A DNA stretch of 64,000 bases, from positions 1 through 64,000 of the forward strand of contig CAWAYL010000017.1 of NCBI GenBank assembly GCA_963786305.1, read 5' to 3'. Under the pieces are notes generated by a model. The model saw only the letters and a list, made by a program, of their open reading frames with translations, was not told the origin of the DNA and made no database searches. The position numbers were made by a program, and so were the translations under genes. Origin of the DNA: CAKZLS01 sp963786305. GTDB lineage: Bacteria > Pseudomonadota > Alphaproteobacteria > Rhodospirillales > Defluviicoccaceae. This document shows, piece by piece, positions 19,443 to 30,548 of the stretch; the stretch's first letter is position 1; each line of letters begins with the position of its first letter.

Positions 19443-20501
19443 ATGATCGTGCTCGGGATCGAAACCAGTTGTGACGAAACGGCGGCCGCGGTGGTCACCG
19501 GCGACCGGCGGATTCTCTCCGATCGCGTGTTGTCTCAGTTGGATGATCATCGGCCGTTCGGCGGCGTGGTCCCCGAAATCGCCGCCCGCGCCCATCTGCA
19601 ATACCTCGATGGGCTGATCGCGGAGGCCATGGACGAAGCGGGCGTGACGTTCGCCGATCTCGACGGCGTTGCCGCCACCGGCGGACCGGGTTTGATCGGC
19701 GGCGTCATCGTCGGGGTGATGACCGCCAAAGCCATCGCCACCGTTCACGATTTGCCGCTACTGGCCCTCAACCATCTGGAAGCGCATGCGCTGACCGCGC
19801 GGCTGACCGACGATGTGCCGTTTCCTTTCCTTCTTTTGCTGGTGTCGGGCGGCCATTGCCAGCTTTTGGCGGTGGAAGGCGTTGGTGCCTACACGCGCCT
19901 CGGCACGACAATCGACGACGCCCTGGGAGAGGCCTTCGACAAGGTCGCGAAAATGTTGGATCTGGGCTATCCGGGCGGGCCTCTGGTGGAACGGGCCGCG
20001 ACAGTCGGCGATCCGGCCCGCTTCGCCCTGCCCCGGCCGATGAAGGGGCGGCCCGGCTGTCATTTCTCCTTCTCCGGTCTGAAAACGGCGGTGAAGCACG
20101 CCATCGCCGCCCTGCCCGCGGGCGCTCCGGCTCCGGCCGATGTGGCGGACGTCTGCGCGTCGTTCCAGGCGGCGGCCGCGGACGCGCTGGTGGACCGGAC
20201 ACGAAACGCCATTCGTGAATTTCGAACGCGCTACCCCGGCGCGGATAACCTCGTGGTCGCCGGCGGCGTGGCCGCCAACGGAACGCTGCGCGCCCGCCTC
20301 GGTGAATTGGCCGAGCACGAGGATATGCGTTTGACGGCGCCGCCGCTGTCGCTCTGCACGGACAACGGCGCGATGATCGCCTGGGCCGGGATCGAGCGGC
20401 TTCGCCTCGGCCTCACCGATCCGCTCGACTTCCGCCCGCGCCCGCGCTGGCCCCTGGACCCCGACGCGCCCCCGGCGGCCTTCGCCGGCGTGAAGGCTTG
20501 A
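19443..20501 (+). CDS. tsaD: tRNA N6-threonylcarbamoyladenosine transferase TsaD
   Basis: TsaD (Gcp/Kae1) transfers threonylcarbamoyl to A37 of ANN-decoding tRNAs in a complex with TsaB and TsaE. The protein opens MIVLGIETSCDETAAAVVTG. The metal-binding histidines are in LALNHLEAHALTARL. ASKHA nucleotide-binding blocks are LLLLVSGGHCQLLAVEGVG, TTIDDALGEAFDKVAKMLDL and NLVVAGGVAANGTLRARL. The length is 352 residues with an intact frame. Confidence 0.97.
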   Translation: MIVLGIETSCDETAAAVVTGDRRILSDRVLSQLDDHRPFGGVVPEIAARAHLQYLDGLIAEAMDEAGVTFADLDGVAATGGPGLIGGVIVGVMTAKAIATVHDLPLLALNHLEAHALTARLTDDVPFPFLLLLVSGGHCQLLAVEGVGAYTRLGTTIDDALGEAFDKVAKMLDLGYPGGPLVERAATVGDPARFALPRPMKGRPGCHFSFSGLKTAVKHAIAALPAGAPAPADVADVCASFQAAAADALVDRTRNAIREFRTRYPGADNLVVAGGVAANGTLRARLGELAEHEDMRLTAPPLSLCTDNGAMIAWAGIERLRLGLTDPLDFRPRPRWPLDPDAPPAAFAGVKA

Positions 20502-20579
20502 AGGAGCTTTCCGGTTCGGGATTGTTCGTCCTATGTTAGCTGACTTGCCCAGTGTCCTTCGGACCGGCATAACGGGCTG

Positions 20580-21582
20580 ATGGATCGGATCGGTATCATT
20601 GGCGCGGGTGCTTGGGGGACGGCGTTGGCCATCACCGCGCGGCGCGCCGGGCGGCAGGTCGTTCTCCAGGCGCACGAGCCCGGCGTCGCGGACGCCATCA
20701 ATCACGATCATGAAAACGCGCAATTTCTCCCCGGCGTTCGAGCTCGATCCCGAAATCCGGGCAACGGTCGATCTCCGGCCGAGGCGGCCGATGCCGACGC
20801 GGTGCTGCTGACCGTTCCGGCTCAGTATCTGCGCGGCGTCGCCGGGCAGGCGGCCACGGGATGGAAAGCGGGCGTGCCCGCCATCGTCTGCGCCAAGGGG
20901 ATCGAGGATGCCACCTGCGCGCTGATGCACGAGGTGGCGGGCGAAGCCCTGCCGGACGCCGTGGTGGCGGTTCTTTCGGGGCCGAGTTTCGCCGGTCGAA
21001 GTGGCCCGCGACCTGCCCACCGCCGTGACCTTCGCCTGCGCCGATCCCGGTATACGGGAGAAAATACCCGCCGCTCTGGGAACCCGGCGGTTCCGTATCT
21101 ATTCGTCCGAGGACGTGATCGGCGCCGAGGTGGGCGGCGCCGTCAAGAACGTGCTCGCCATCGCCTGCGGCATCGTCGACGGGCGCGGCATGGGCGACAA
21201 TGCTCGAGCGGCGCTGATCACCCGCGGTCTCGCCGAAATCGCGCGGCTGGCGGCGGCCAAGGGCGCGCGGCCCGAAACGCTGATGGGGCTTTCGGGCATG
21301 GGCGATCTCGTGCTCACCTGCAACAACATGCAGTCGCGAAATTTCTCGCTCGGCGTGCGGCTTGGCCGTGGCCAGGCGTTGACGAAAATTCTGGCCGCCC
21401 GGACGGCGGTGACCGAAGGCGTTTTTTCCGCCGCCTCGGTGACCGAATTGGCCCGCCGCCTCGGCGTGGACATGCCCATCTGCGCGGCCGTCGACGCGGT
21501 GCTCAATGCCGGCGCCGACCTCGACACGGCGATCGCCGGATTGCTGTCACGGCCCTTCAAGGCCGAGGCGCACGGACGATGA
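20580..21582 (+). CDS. gpsA: NAD(P)-dependent glycerol-3-phosphate dehydrogenase (frameshifted)
   Basis: GpsA makes sn-glycerol 3-phosphate for phospholipids. The Rossmann fold begins with IGIIGAGAWGTALAITARRA. Then VLLTVPAQYLRGVAG, VCAKGIEDATCALMHEVAGE and VLSGPSFA are readable. The catalytic lysine region is GAEVGGAVKNVLAIACGIVD, followed by ETLMGLSGMGDLVLTCNN. Two compensating indels near 20735 and 20780 replace a short stretch (ELDPEIRATVDL is readable in another frame). A third near 20993 separates the two halves. The total span is 334 codons, the usual GpsA length. It follows tsaD, the common alphaproteobacterial order. Confidence 0.92.
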
Positions 21583-21610
21583 TCCATCAACCGGAAGGGA
21601 GGAACAGATC

Positions 21611-21897
21611 ATGCTTTTCATGTTTTTCTGCAACGACAAACCGGGCCACGAACAACTCAGGCTCGACACCCGCCAGGCTCACCTGGACTATCTCGGCGGC
21701 TTCAAGGACAGGGCGGTCGCGGTCGGCCCCACACTGACGGACGATGGCGAGCACATGAACGGCAGCCTGTTGATCCTGGACCTCGCCGATCGCAAGGAAG
21801 CCGAGGATTTCGCCGCATAATGACCCCTATGCCCAGGCCGGGCTTGTTCGAGAGCGTGACCATTCGGGCGTGGAAAAAAGTGATTCCGGCGGACTGA
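21611..21897 (+). CDS. YciI-like protein (frameshifted C-terminus)
   Basis: The protein begins MLFMFFCNDKPGHEQLRLDT and continues with AHLDYLGGFKDRAVAVGPTL and GSLLILDLADRKEAEDFAA, the YciI/YCII ferredoxin-like fold. It stops at 21820 as written. The expected tail NDPYAQAGLFESVTIRAWKK is readable in two other frames up to TGA 21895-21897, so two single-base indels are likely near 21818 and 21840. YciI-family proteins are small enzymes or dimeric binding proteins of mostly unknown substrate. It is preceded by AGGGAGGAA and follows gpsA by 28 bp. Confidence 0.8.
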
Positions 21898-22000
21898 GGT
21901 GTCGCCGCCCGCGACCTGCTATTGGGGAACAGTTTTCGAGTTGGTGGCAAAAGAGATCACGGGCCGCCCGAGCGGCCATACAACGGACTCCAGACAACGG

Positions 22001-22423
22001 ATGGCACGGATGGCTTACTGGCTGGTGAAATCCGAACCGGGCGCATGGTCATGGGACCAGCATGTAGAGGCCGGGGTCGCTGAATGGGATGGTGTGCGCA
22101 ATCACCAAGCGTGCAACAACATGAAGGCGATGAAGGTGGGGGACCGAGCGTTCTTCTACCACTCGGTCGGCGAGAAGTCGGTGGTCGGCATTCTTGAGGT
22201 GGCACGGGAATACCATCCGGATCCCACCGATGCCTCCGGCCGATTTGGCATGGTGGACTTCAAGGCGTTGGAGCCGTTGCCCAGGCCGGTGTCGCTGGCG
22301 GAAATCAAGGCCGACGGGCGGCTGGATCATATCGCGCTGGTTCGTCAATCCCGGCTGTCGGTCATGCCGATTGACGATGACGCCTGGCGGATCATTTGCG
22401 AAATGGGCGGCGCCGCATCGTGA
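22001..22423 (+). CDS. EVE-domain protein
   Basis: The 140-residue protein has the EVE (PUA-like) fold: MAYWLVKSEPGAWSWDQHVE, WDGVRNHQACNNMKAMKVGD, AFFYHSVGEKSVVGILEVAR, EYHPDPTDASGRFGMVDFKA. EVE domains bind modified bases in RNA or DNA in characterised cases; the target here is unknown. ATG 22001 or 22010 could be the start. The stop overlaps the GTG start of the Rieske gene, so the two are coupled. Confidence 0.92.
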   Translation: MARMAYWLVKSEPGAWSWDQHVEAGVAEWDGVRNHQACNNMKAMKVGDRAFFYHSVGEKSVVGILEVAREYHPDPTDASGRFGMVDFKALEPLPRPVSLAEIKADGRLDHIALVRQSRLSVMPIDDDAWRIICEMGGAAS

Positions 22424-22755
22424 GCGTTACGCCACTCGGTCATCTGGACGACATCCCGGCCGACGGATCCGCCGGCTTCAACGTCGACGCCCCGGGCGGC
22501 CGGCGGTTCTATATGGCCATTCGCCGCGATGATGACATCTACGTCTACATCAACTCCTGTCCGCATCTCGGCTCGCCCCTCGATTTCACGCCGGGAAAGT
22601 TTCTGAACTTGGAGAAGACCCATATTCAGTGCGCCACGCATGGGGCGATGTTCCGCATCGAGGACGGCTATTGCGTATCGGGGCCGTGCGCCGGAAAAAG
22701 CCTCCAGGCGGCACCGTTCGAGATTCGCAACGGTCTCATTCTTCTGTCGGATTGA
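22420..22755 (+). CDS. Rieske [2Fe-2S] ferredoxin-like protein
   Basis: The 111-residue soluble protein carries both Rieske cluster motifs: NSCPHLGSPLDF (C-x-H) and QCATHGAMFRIEDGYCVSGP (C-x-x-H). This is the small stand-alone Rieske type that acts as an electron carrier for oxygenases or in unknown reactions. GTG 22420 is chosen because it overlaps the upstream stop (GTGA). The EVE-Rieske pair following tsaD-gpsA-yciI is a recurring alphaproteobacterial order. Confidence 0.88.
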   Translation: MSVTPLGHLDDIPADGSAGFNVDAPGGRRFYMAIRRDDDIYVYINSCPHLGSPLDFTPGKFLNLEKTHIQCATHGAMFRIEDGYCVSGPCAGKSLQAAPFEIRNGLILLSD

Positions 22756-22898
22756 CTTGTCCCTTGGACTCTGTGCAAATCACGTCGGTCACTTGTATCG
22801 AACGGGTTTTTGAGATAATTGCGGCCCGTTTTATCGCGCCCCGGTCGGGCATCAACAATAAGTCGCCAACCTAATCCTAGGGGAGGAGAAAAACCATC

Positions 22899-24842
<1,944 letters not shown>

Positions 24843-24881
24843 GCAGGCGAATTCTTATTGCAATCTCGAAGTGCGCAGAGT

Positions 24882-24909
24882 CGGGGCCAAATGGCCCCGT
24901 CTTTTTTTT
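24882..24909 (+). terminator. Rho-independent terminator of acsA
   Basis: The stem CGGGGCC / GGCCCCG has a 4-base AAAT loop and is followed by TC and eight T residues. It lies 40 bp after the acsA stop and 33 bp before the end of the convergent TPR gene. Confidence 0.93.
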
Positions 24910-24941
24910 CGCTTTTTACCGGATGAGGGAATCGGTTCGAG

Positions 24942-27583
24942 CTAACCGGCCTTGCGGTTGGTGGCCAATGTCTGGAGACGTTTGATCCGGCGCCGCGTTA
25001 TCCCGGCGTGATAGTCGGCGCCACTGCGTTCGAAAATGGACAGTGCCGTGCGAAAAGCCGTTAGCGCCTCGGTGAACCGGATCGGGTTGTTTTCCTGCTC
25101 TCCGAGCGTCCACAGGGTGTTGCCGAGATTGATCTGCGTCAACGCCCAGTGCACCGGCAGCCGCTCGCGTGCCCGAACCTCCAAGGCCGACTTGTAGGCG
25201 TCCACCGCCGCCTTCAACTCGCTCGACGTTGCCATCGCGCTCGCCCAGTGTTTGCAGGGCGTTGCCGAGATTGTTCTGGGTCATGGCCCATGCCAGCGGA
25301 AAGCGTTCGCGGTTTCGCACCTCCAAGGTCGCCCGGTACGCCGTTACGGCGTCGCTCAGGAACTGGGTTCCCTCCTCGCGATCGCCAAGCGTTCGAAGGG
25401 CGTTGCCCAGGTTGTTCTGGGTCGCGGCCCAGTCGAGAGGAAACTGTTGGCGCGTATAGACGGAGAGCGCCGCGCGGTGAGCCGCGACGGCCTGCCTCAA
25501 ATGGGGAGTCCCTTCCTCACGCTTGGCGAGAGTCCACAATGCGGTGCCGAGATTGTTCTGGGTCATCGCGAAATGGAACGGAAGTTCGTCACGGACGTAT
25601 ACTTCCAAGGCCGATTTGTACGCGGAGACCGCCTCTTCGAGATGGCGGGTTCCCTCCTCGCGCGCCCCCAGGTTTGAGAGCGCGGCCCCCAGGCTGTTCT
25701 GCGTTTTCGCCCAGTCGAGCGGACGGCGCCCGCGGGTAAGCACCCGCAGTGCGGCACGGTAGGATTCCACCGCGTCCTCGAGCGGAGCCGTTCCTTCGTC
25801 GCGCTCCGCGAGCATCTGCAAAGCGTCACCCAGATTGATCTGGGTATTCGCCCAATCGATGGGATAACGGTCGCGGGTCAACACCACCAGGGCGGAGCGG
25901 AAGGCCTCGACTGCTTCCTCCAGCCGAACCGTTCGGCCGAGCCGGCTGCCCAGCGCGCACAGCCCCGCGCCGAGCTTGTCCTGGGTCAAGGCCCACTCCG
26001 TGGGCAAGCGGTCCCGCGAAAAGATCTCCAACGCCGAACGGTAGGCCGTCACCGCGTCGTCCAGACGTTGCGCCGCCTCGCCGTGCTCGCCAAGCGCGTG
26101 GCAGGCCGCGCCCAGGCTGCTGTGAGTCATCGCCCAATGCAGAGGCAACGCGTTGCGGGTAAGGGTCTCCAGCGCGGCGGTGTGCGCCGCCACGGCTTCG
26201 TGAAGCCGCTCCGTGCCCTCTTCACGCCGTCCCAGCGTTCTGAGCGCGACACCCAGATTGTTCTGGGTCATGGCCCACGTGACCGGCAGACGTTCCTTGG
26301 TGATGACCTCCAAAGCACCACGATAGGCGGCAACCGCGTGTTCGAGATCCTCCGTGGCTTCACCGCGCATGCCGATCGACCACAACGCAATCGCCCGGTT
26401 GTTTTCCAGCATGGCCCAGTGCAGCGGCATCTGGTTGCGCGTGTAGATATCCTCGGCGGCGCATGAATGCCGCCAGCGCCTCATCGAGATAATCGGCCCG
26501 CTGTTCCAACTGACCCAGCATCCTCAGCGCGTTCCCGAGGGCGTTGAACGCCATCGCCCTTAGATTGGGGGTCTCGAACGGGTTGGTTTCCTGCAGAACC
26601 AGTTTCAGATCGGCCACGGCGCACTGCAGCCACTCCGGATCGTCGGCGGTCTCGCCGATGGCCGCCGCCGCCGTGCCATGGGCCGCGCGAATCCGTGCCA
26701 GGCCGCGCGCGGTGAGACTGTTGGGCGGATTGTCGAGAATGCCGCGGGCCACCGCGGCGGCCGGAACAAGCAACGCCAGCAGACTTTCCGCCTGAGCCTC
26801 GGTCGCCGGATCGATGCCGGTGAGCGCCACCCCATAGATGACAGCCCCTAGATCCTCTTCGAAATCATCGGGAAGCTCGAGGACGTTGCTGACGGGCCGG
26901 AACGCCCGAACCTCGCCACGCGGCGTGACGGCCGCGGATAGAAATCGCAGGCGGATGGACCGTTCGCCCTCCGGCCGCTCGCCCCAGACCAGAACGTCGG
27001 CGCCGGCACCGCGGGTGATCGCCCGTCCGGTTCGGAGCGCCTCCGCGAGGTTTTCGACAGGATCTCCGGGGCCCTCGGCGCTCAGCGTTCTGTTGCAGCG
27101 TGCCACCGTTATCTCAGGGTGGCGTTGCAGGGCGTTCACCACGTGCAAGGTCTGAGATTTGGACGCGTCGTCACCCGCCAGATCGGCGACCATCACCTTG
27201 AATGTCGTGGTTGCCTGGAGCGGGCCGCGCGGGGCGGGAGCCGGCGGTGGCGCCTGGATCGGTTCGACGACGGCGCCGGCAACGCCGGGCGGCCCATCGA
27301 AGACGACCGGCGATCTCAGTTCCTCGAAGCGGAACAACGCGAAGACGCGATTGCCATTGTAATCGAGGACGCGAAGGTCATCGGTCTCGTGAAGATCCCG
27401 TTCGACCAAATTAAAATGGGCGCCATAGCGCGCCTTGGCGAGTTCGAGGGGTATCTCGTATGAGACGAACTTGGTAATGCCCTTGCTTTCGAGCTTAGCA
27501 AGCAGACGTTTTTCGGTCACCGTATCATAGGACGTGAGGATCGTCAGGGGTCCCCCCGCCGTGAGCAACATGATTGCTTTCAT
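24942..27583 (-). CDS. Large TPR-repeat protein with N-terminal unknown domain (frameshifted)
   Basis: The reading starts at ATG 27583 (MKAIMLLTAGGPLTILTSYD). Residues 1-100 form an unassigned cytoplasmic-looking domain (KLESKGITKFVSYEIPLELA, VLDYNGNRVFALFRFEELR). After a Pro-rich linker comes a second domain (FKVMVADLAGDDASKSQTLH, GADVLVWGERPEGERSIRLR), resembling the N-terminal segments of other large bacterial TPR proteins. From about residue 385, ten tandem units of 47 residues follow, with the consensus LPLDWAMTQNNLGNALRTLG. The frame shifts near 26465 and 25240. There is no signal peptide. Such proteins are protein-protein scaffolds, often linked to signalling; no specific partner is visible. 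The whole is about 880 residues. Confidence 0.8.
25020..26430 (-). repeat. Ten tandem 141-bp units encoding TPR modules
   Basis: The stretch is ten consecutive coding units of 47 codons, each starting at an L/F/Y/R-P-x-x-[WF]-A sequence and containing LG.AL..LG and AV.AYR.AL. Each unit is longer than the canonical 34-residue TPR, as in the CHAT/large-TPR scaffold families. Units 7-9 are the most alike. The units are diverged at DNA level, so this is protein-level repetition and not a recent amplification. Confidence 0.85.
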
Positions 27584-27620
27584 ACGCGCTACCCCCCAAA
27601 GGGTTTTTATTCATTGCGTT

Positions 27621-27638
27621 CGCGGGCCCGGGCCCGCG
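27621..27638. promoter_or_regulatory. Perfect 18-bp G+C palindrome upstream of the TPR gene
   Basis: CGCGGGCCCGGGCCCGCG is its own reverse complement and lies 38 bp before the TPR start and 92 bp after the SDHAF4-like stop. It could be an operator for a dimeric regulator or a hairpin at the end of the upstream transcript. No U tract follows on the minus strand, which argues against a simple terminator. Confidence 0.35.
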
Positions 27639-27729
27639 ACGGATGCTTCCACACATATAGTCCAAGGCACACGTCGGCGAAACGTGTTATCGTTCGCCCT
27701 TGATCGGCCGATGCACCCGATCGACATGT

Positions 27730-27960
27730 TCAAAAATCGATGCACCGGCCCTTCTTCTCCCAATCGCCATAGCGGGTGGGCTCGGGGCCCGCCGGGCCGC
27801 CGACTTCTTGCCCGGCCTCCACGGGATCTTTCTCGGCGCGGGAGTCCGTGTCGTCGCCTGACACAGGGTCGTCGGCCGACACGGGAACGGTTTCCGGGGC
27901 AGTCGTTTCCACGGTAGTATTCTCTAAGGAAGGGGCGTCGGTATTGGCGTTCTTGGTCAT
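27730..27960 (-). CDS. DUF1674 / SDHAF4-like succinate dehydrogenase assembly factor
   Basis: This small 76-residue protein ends in PTRYGDWEKKGRCIDF, the invariant C-terminal signature of DUF1674, the bacterial relatives of mitochondrial SDHAF4. These bind flavinylated SdhA and help assemble complex II. The first 55 residues are acidic, Thr/Pro-rich and probably disordered. It is divergent from htpX across about 106 bp. No sdh genes are in the window. Confidence 0.9.
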   Translation of the reverse strand: MTKNANTDAPSLENTTVETTAPETVPVSADDPVSGDDTDSRAEKDPVEAGQEVGGPAGPEPTRYGDWEKKGRCIDF

Positions 27961-28066
27961 GAATTTCTCGTTTGTAGAGGTTGCGGCTTGGCCTTCACGA
28001 TACTACTACAATAACCAGCCACCACCATATCACGCCCCGCCGATAAGCGAACTGGCAGGTCTGAAG

Positions 28067-28927
28067 ATGAGCACGCTACGCACAGGGATTCTGCTTGCCG
28101 GCATGACGGCGCTTTTTCTCGGCATCGGGTTCCTGCTGGGCGGCCAAACCGGCATGATCATCGCGTTTCTTGTCGCGCTCGGGACCAATGCGTACGCCTA
28201 TTGGAACGCCGACAAGATGGTGCTGCGCATGTACGGTGCGCGCCAGGTGGACGCCCGCTCGGCGCCCGGCTTTTACGGTATCGTGGAGCAACTTGCCCAT
28301 CGCGCCGAACTTCCCATGCCGAAGGTCTACATCATCGACAACCCGCAGCCCAACGCCTTCGCCACCGGCCGCAATCCCGAGAATGCCGCCGTCGCCGCCA
28401 CCGCGGGTTTGCTTGAGATCCTCGATCATGAGGAGATCGCGGGAGTGATGGCGCACGAAATGGCGCACATCAAGAACCGCGACACTCTGATCATGACGGT
28501 AACCGCCACCATTGCCGGCGCCATAAGCATGATCGCCCATTTCGCCCTGTTCTTCGGCGGCAACCGGGACAATCCACTGGGACTGGTCGGCACGATCCTA
28601 TTGATGATTCTGGCGCCCGTGGCGGCCATGCTGGTGCAGATGGCCATTTCACGAACCCGGGAGTATGGCGCCGACCGCATGGGAGGCCAAATCTGCGGAC
28701 AGCCCATGTGGCTGGCATCGGCCCTGCGGAAGCTGGAAGCGGGTGCCCAGCGGGTGGACAATCCGGTTGCCGAGAACAATCCCGCGACGGCCCATTTATT
28801 CATCGTCAATCCGCTCCACATGCGGTCGATGGACAGCTTGTTCTCTACCCATCCCAAGACCGAAAACCGTGTTCGCGCGTTGCGCGAACTGGCGGTGGAG
28901 ACGGGCACGGCGGGGCCATGGGGTTGA
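28067..28927 (+). CDS. htpX: Protease HtpX (M48 membrane zinc metalloprotease)
   Basis: HtpX degrades misfolded membrane proteins. The 286-residue protein has two N-terminal membrane helices (GILLAGMTALFLGIGFLLGG, MIIAFLVALGTNAYAYW). The zinc site is EIAGVMAHEMAHIKNRDTL (HEMAH), with the distal glutamate in ISRTREYGADRMGGQ. Two further helices lie between these. The end is MRSMDSLFSTHPKTENRVRA. The start ATG 28067 is conserved; the upstream open frame is opposite the SDHAF4-like gene. rsmB follows after 41 bp, as in many alphaproteobacteria. Confidence 0.96.
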   Translation: MSTLRTGILLAGMTALFLGIGFLLGGQTGMIIAFLVALGTNAYAYWNADKMVLRMYGARQVDARSAPGFYGIVEQLAHRAELPMPKVYIIDNPQPNAFATGRNPENAAVAATAGLLEILDHEEIAGVMAHEMAHIKNRDTLIMTVTATIAGAISMIAHFALFFGGNRDNPLGLVGTILLMILAPVAAMLVQMAISRTREYGADRMGGQICGQPMWLASALRKLEAGAQRVDNPVAENNPATAHLFIVNPLHMRSMDSLFSTHPKTENRVRALRELAVETGTAGPWG

Positions 28928-28968
28928 TTCGACATTTCGATGCCTGAGGTTTACCGGCGGGTTCTCCC

Positions 28969-30315
28969 ATGAAAACGGAGCGGCGGCGGGTACGGCCGAA
29001 TGCGGCGATCGCCGGCACGGTGCCGGCGCCGCGGGGTCTGGCGCCGCGCGCCCTGGCGCTGGACCTGCTGGCCGCCGTGCTCGGCCACCACCGGCCCCTC
29101 GACGAGGCCTTCCACGGTCACAAAGGATTGCCGTGTCTGGATCTCCGCGACCGCGCCTTCGCGCTCAACCTGGCTGCCACGAGCCTTCGCCGCCTCGGCC
29201 AGCTCGATGCCCTTGTCGACCATTGCCTGAGCCACCCGTTGCCGAAGGAAGCCAAGGGCGTACGGGACCTGCTCCGGCTGGGGATTTGCCAGTTGGTGTT
29301 TCTGGAAACACCGCCGCACGCGGCCGTGGATACCACCGTCGCCCTGGCCCAGAGCCGCCGCCGCGAACGCTACGCGGCGCTGATCAATGCCATCCTGCGC
29401 CGGGTCGCCGCCGACGGGCCCGCCCTCGCCGCCGGCCAGGATGCGGCGCGCCTGAACACCCCCGAGTGGCTCTGGCGGACGTGGACCGAAAGCTACGGCG
29501 AGGATACCTGCCGGCGCATCGCCGAAGCCCACCTCGGCGAACCGCCTCTGGACATCACGCTTCGCGATGACCGCGCGGATTTGGCCGGGTCGCTGGAGGC
29601 CGCCGTGCTCCCGACGGGCACCCTGCGGCTCGATCATCGTGGCCCCGTGACCGCTCTTTCCGGTTTCGATGCCGGAAAATGGTGGGTACAGGACGTGGCC
29701 GCGGCATTGCCGGTGAGGTTGATGGGCGACATTCGGGGCCGGACGGTGCTCGATCTGTGCGCCGCGCCGGGGGGCAAGACCGCGCAGCTCGCGGCGGCGG
29801 GCGCCCAGGTCACGGCGTTGGACCGCTCACCCGAGCGACTGCGGCAACTCGAGCACAATCTCGCGCGTCTGCGCCTGCCGGCCGAAACCGAGGTGGCCGA
29901 CGCCTGCGCGTGGCGGCCTTCGCAACCAGCCGACGCCGTGATCGTCGATGTGCCGTGCTCGGCCACCGGCACGATCCGCCGCCATCCCGATGTTGCGTGG
30001 CTTAAGAACAGCGGAGACGTCGCCAGCTTGGTCCCGGCACAATCGCGGTTGCTGGCCGCCGCCGCCACGATGGTCAGACCCGGCGGGCTCCTGGTGTACT
30101 GCTCGTGCTCTCTGCAGCCCGAGGAGGGGCTCGGACAAGTCGACGCCTTCCTCGAACGCCAGCCGGCGTTCCGGCGCGTCCCCATCGAGCCCGCCGAAGT
30201 GGGGGGTCTCCGCGAATTGATCACGGAAATGGGCGATCTCAGGACCCTGCCTTGTCATCTCGGCGAACAAGGCGGCATGGACGGCTTTTACGCCGCCCGC
30301 ATGCGGCACCGTTAG
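28969..30315 (+). CDS. rsmB: 16S rRNA (cytosine-C5-)-methyltransferase RsmB/Sun family
   Basis: The N-terminal NusB-like RNA-binding domain runs over residues ~25-150 (ALALDLLAAVLGHHRPLDEA, AKGVRDLLRLGICQLVFLE). The C-terminal Rossmann methyltransferase has motif I LDLCAAPGGKTAQLAAAGAQ, motif IV with catalytic Cys VIVDVPCSATGTIRRHPDVA and motif VI VYCSCSLQPEEG. The nucleophile in the second Cys motif is also present. The length is 448 residues with an intact frame. It methylates 16S rRNA C967 in characterised homologues. Confidence 0.93.
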   Translation: MKTERRRVRPNAAIAGTVPAPRGLAPRALALDLLAAVLGHHRPLDEAFHGHKGLPCLDLRDRAFALNLAATSLRRLGQLDALVDHCLSHPLPKEAKGVRDLLRLGICQLVFLETPPHAAVDTTVALAQSRRRERYAALINAILRRVAADGPALAAGQDAARLNTPEWLWRTWTESYGEDTCRRIAEAHLGEPPLDITLRDDRADLAGSLEAAVLPTGTLRLDHRGPVTALSGFDAGKWWVQDVAAALPVRLMGDIRGRTVLDLCAAPGGKTAQLAAAGAQVTALDRSPERLRQLEHNLARLRLPAETEVADACAWRPSQPADAVIVDVPCSATGTIRRHPDVAWLKNSGDVASLVPAQSRLLAAAATMVRPGGLLVYCSCSLQPEEGLGQVDAFLERQPAFRRVPIEPAEVGGLRELITEMGDLRTLPCHLGEQGGMDGFYAARMRHR

Positions 30316-30456
30316 ATCACCGGTAGGGGCACGCCGAGAAGGTAGACAAGGCGCCGCGCTAGGCGATACAAGACCGGAACGCGAAGCGTGCCGATCGGTT
30401 GGCGACTTTCACTGCCGTTCCTCGGAACGCCGTTGCACGTTCCGAAAGAAAGTCGC

Positions 30457-30548
30457 GGAGGGGTGCCGGAGTGGTCGATCGGGGCGGTCTCGAAAACCGT
30501 TGTACCTTTTACCGGGTACCGTGGGTTCGAATCCCACCCCCTCCGCCA
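30457..30548 (+). tRNA. tRNA-Ser (anticodon CGA), CCA encoded
   Basis: The 92-nt class II tRNA has acceptor GGAGGGG / CCCCTCC and discriminator G. The anticodon stem-loop is GCGGT-CTCGAAA-ACCGT. The long variable arm is TACCTTTTACCGGGTA, the T-arm is GTGGGTTCGAATCCCAC, and CCA is encoded. All stems pair. It marks the boundary where the A+T-rich polysaccharide genes begin. Confidence 0.97.

Noticed and set aside
25020..26430. Regular 141-bp periodicity considered as a CRISPR-like or satellite array
   Set aside because: The units are all coding, diverged at DNA level, and translate to TPR modules. There are no short identical repeats with spacers and no cas genes.
27776..28066. N-terminal extension of HtpX from an upstream start
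   Set aside because: The extension is antisense to the SDHAF4-like gene and is low-complexity. ATG 28067 begins the conserved membrane helix region.
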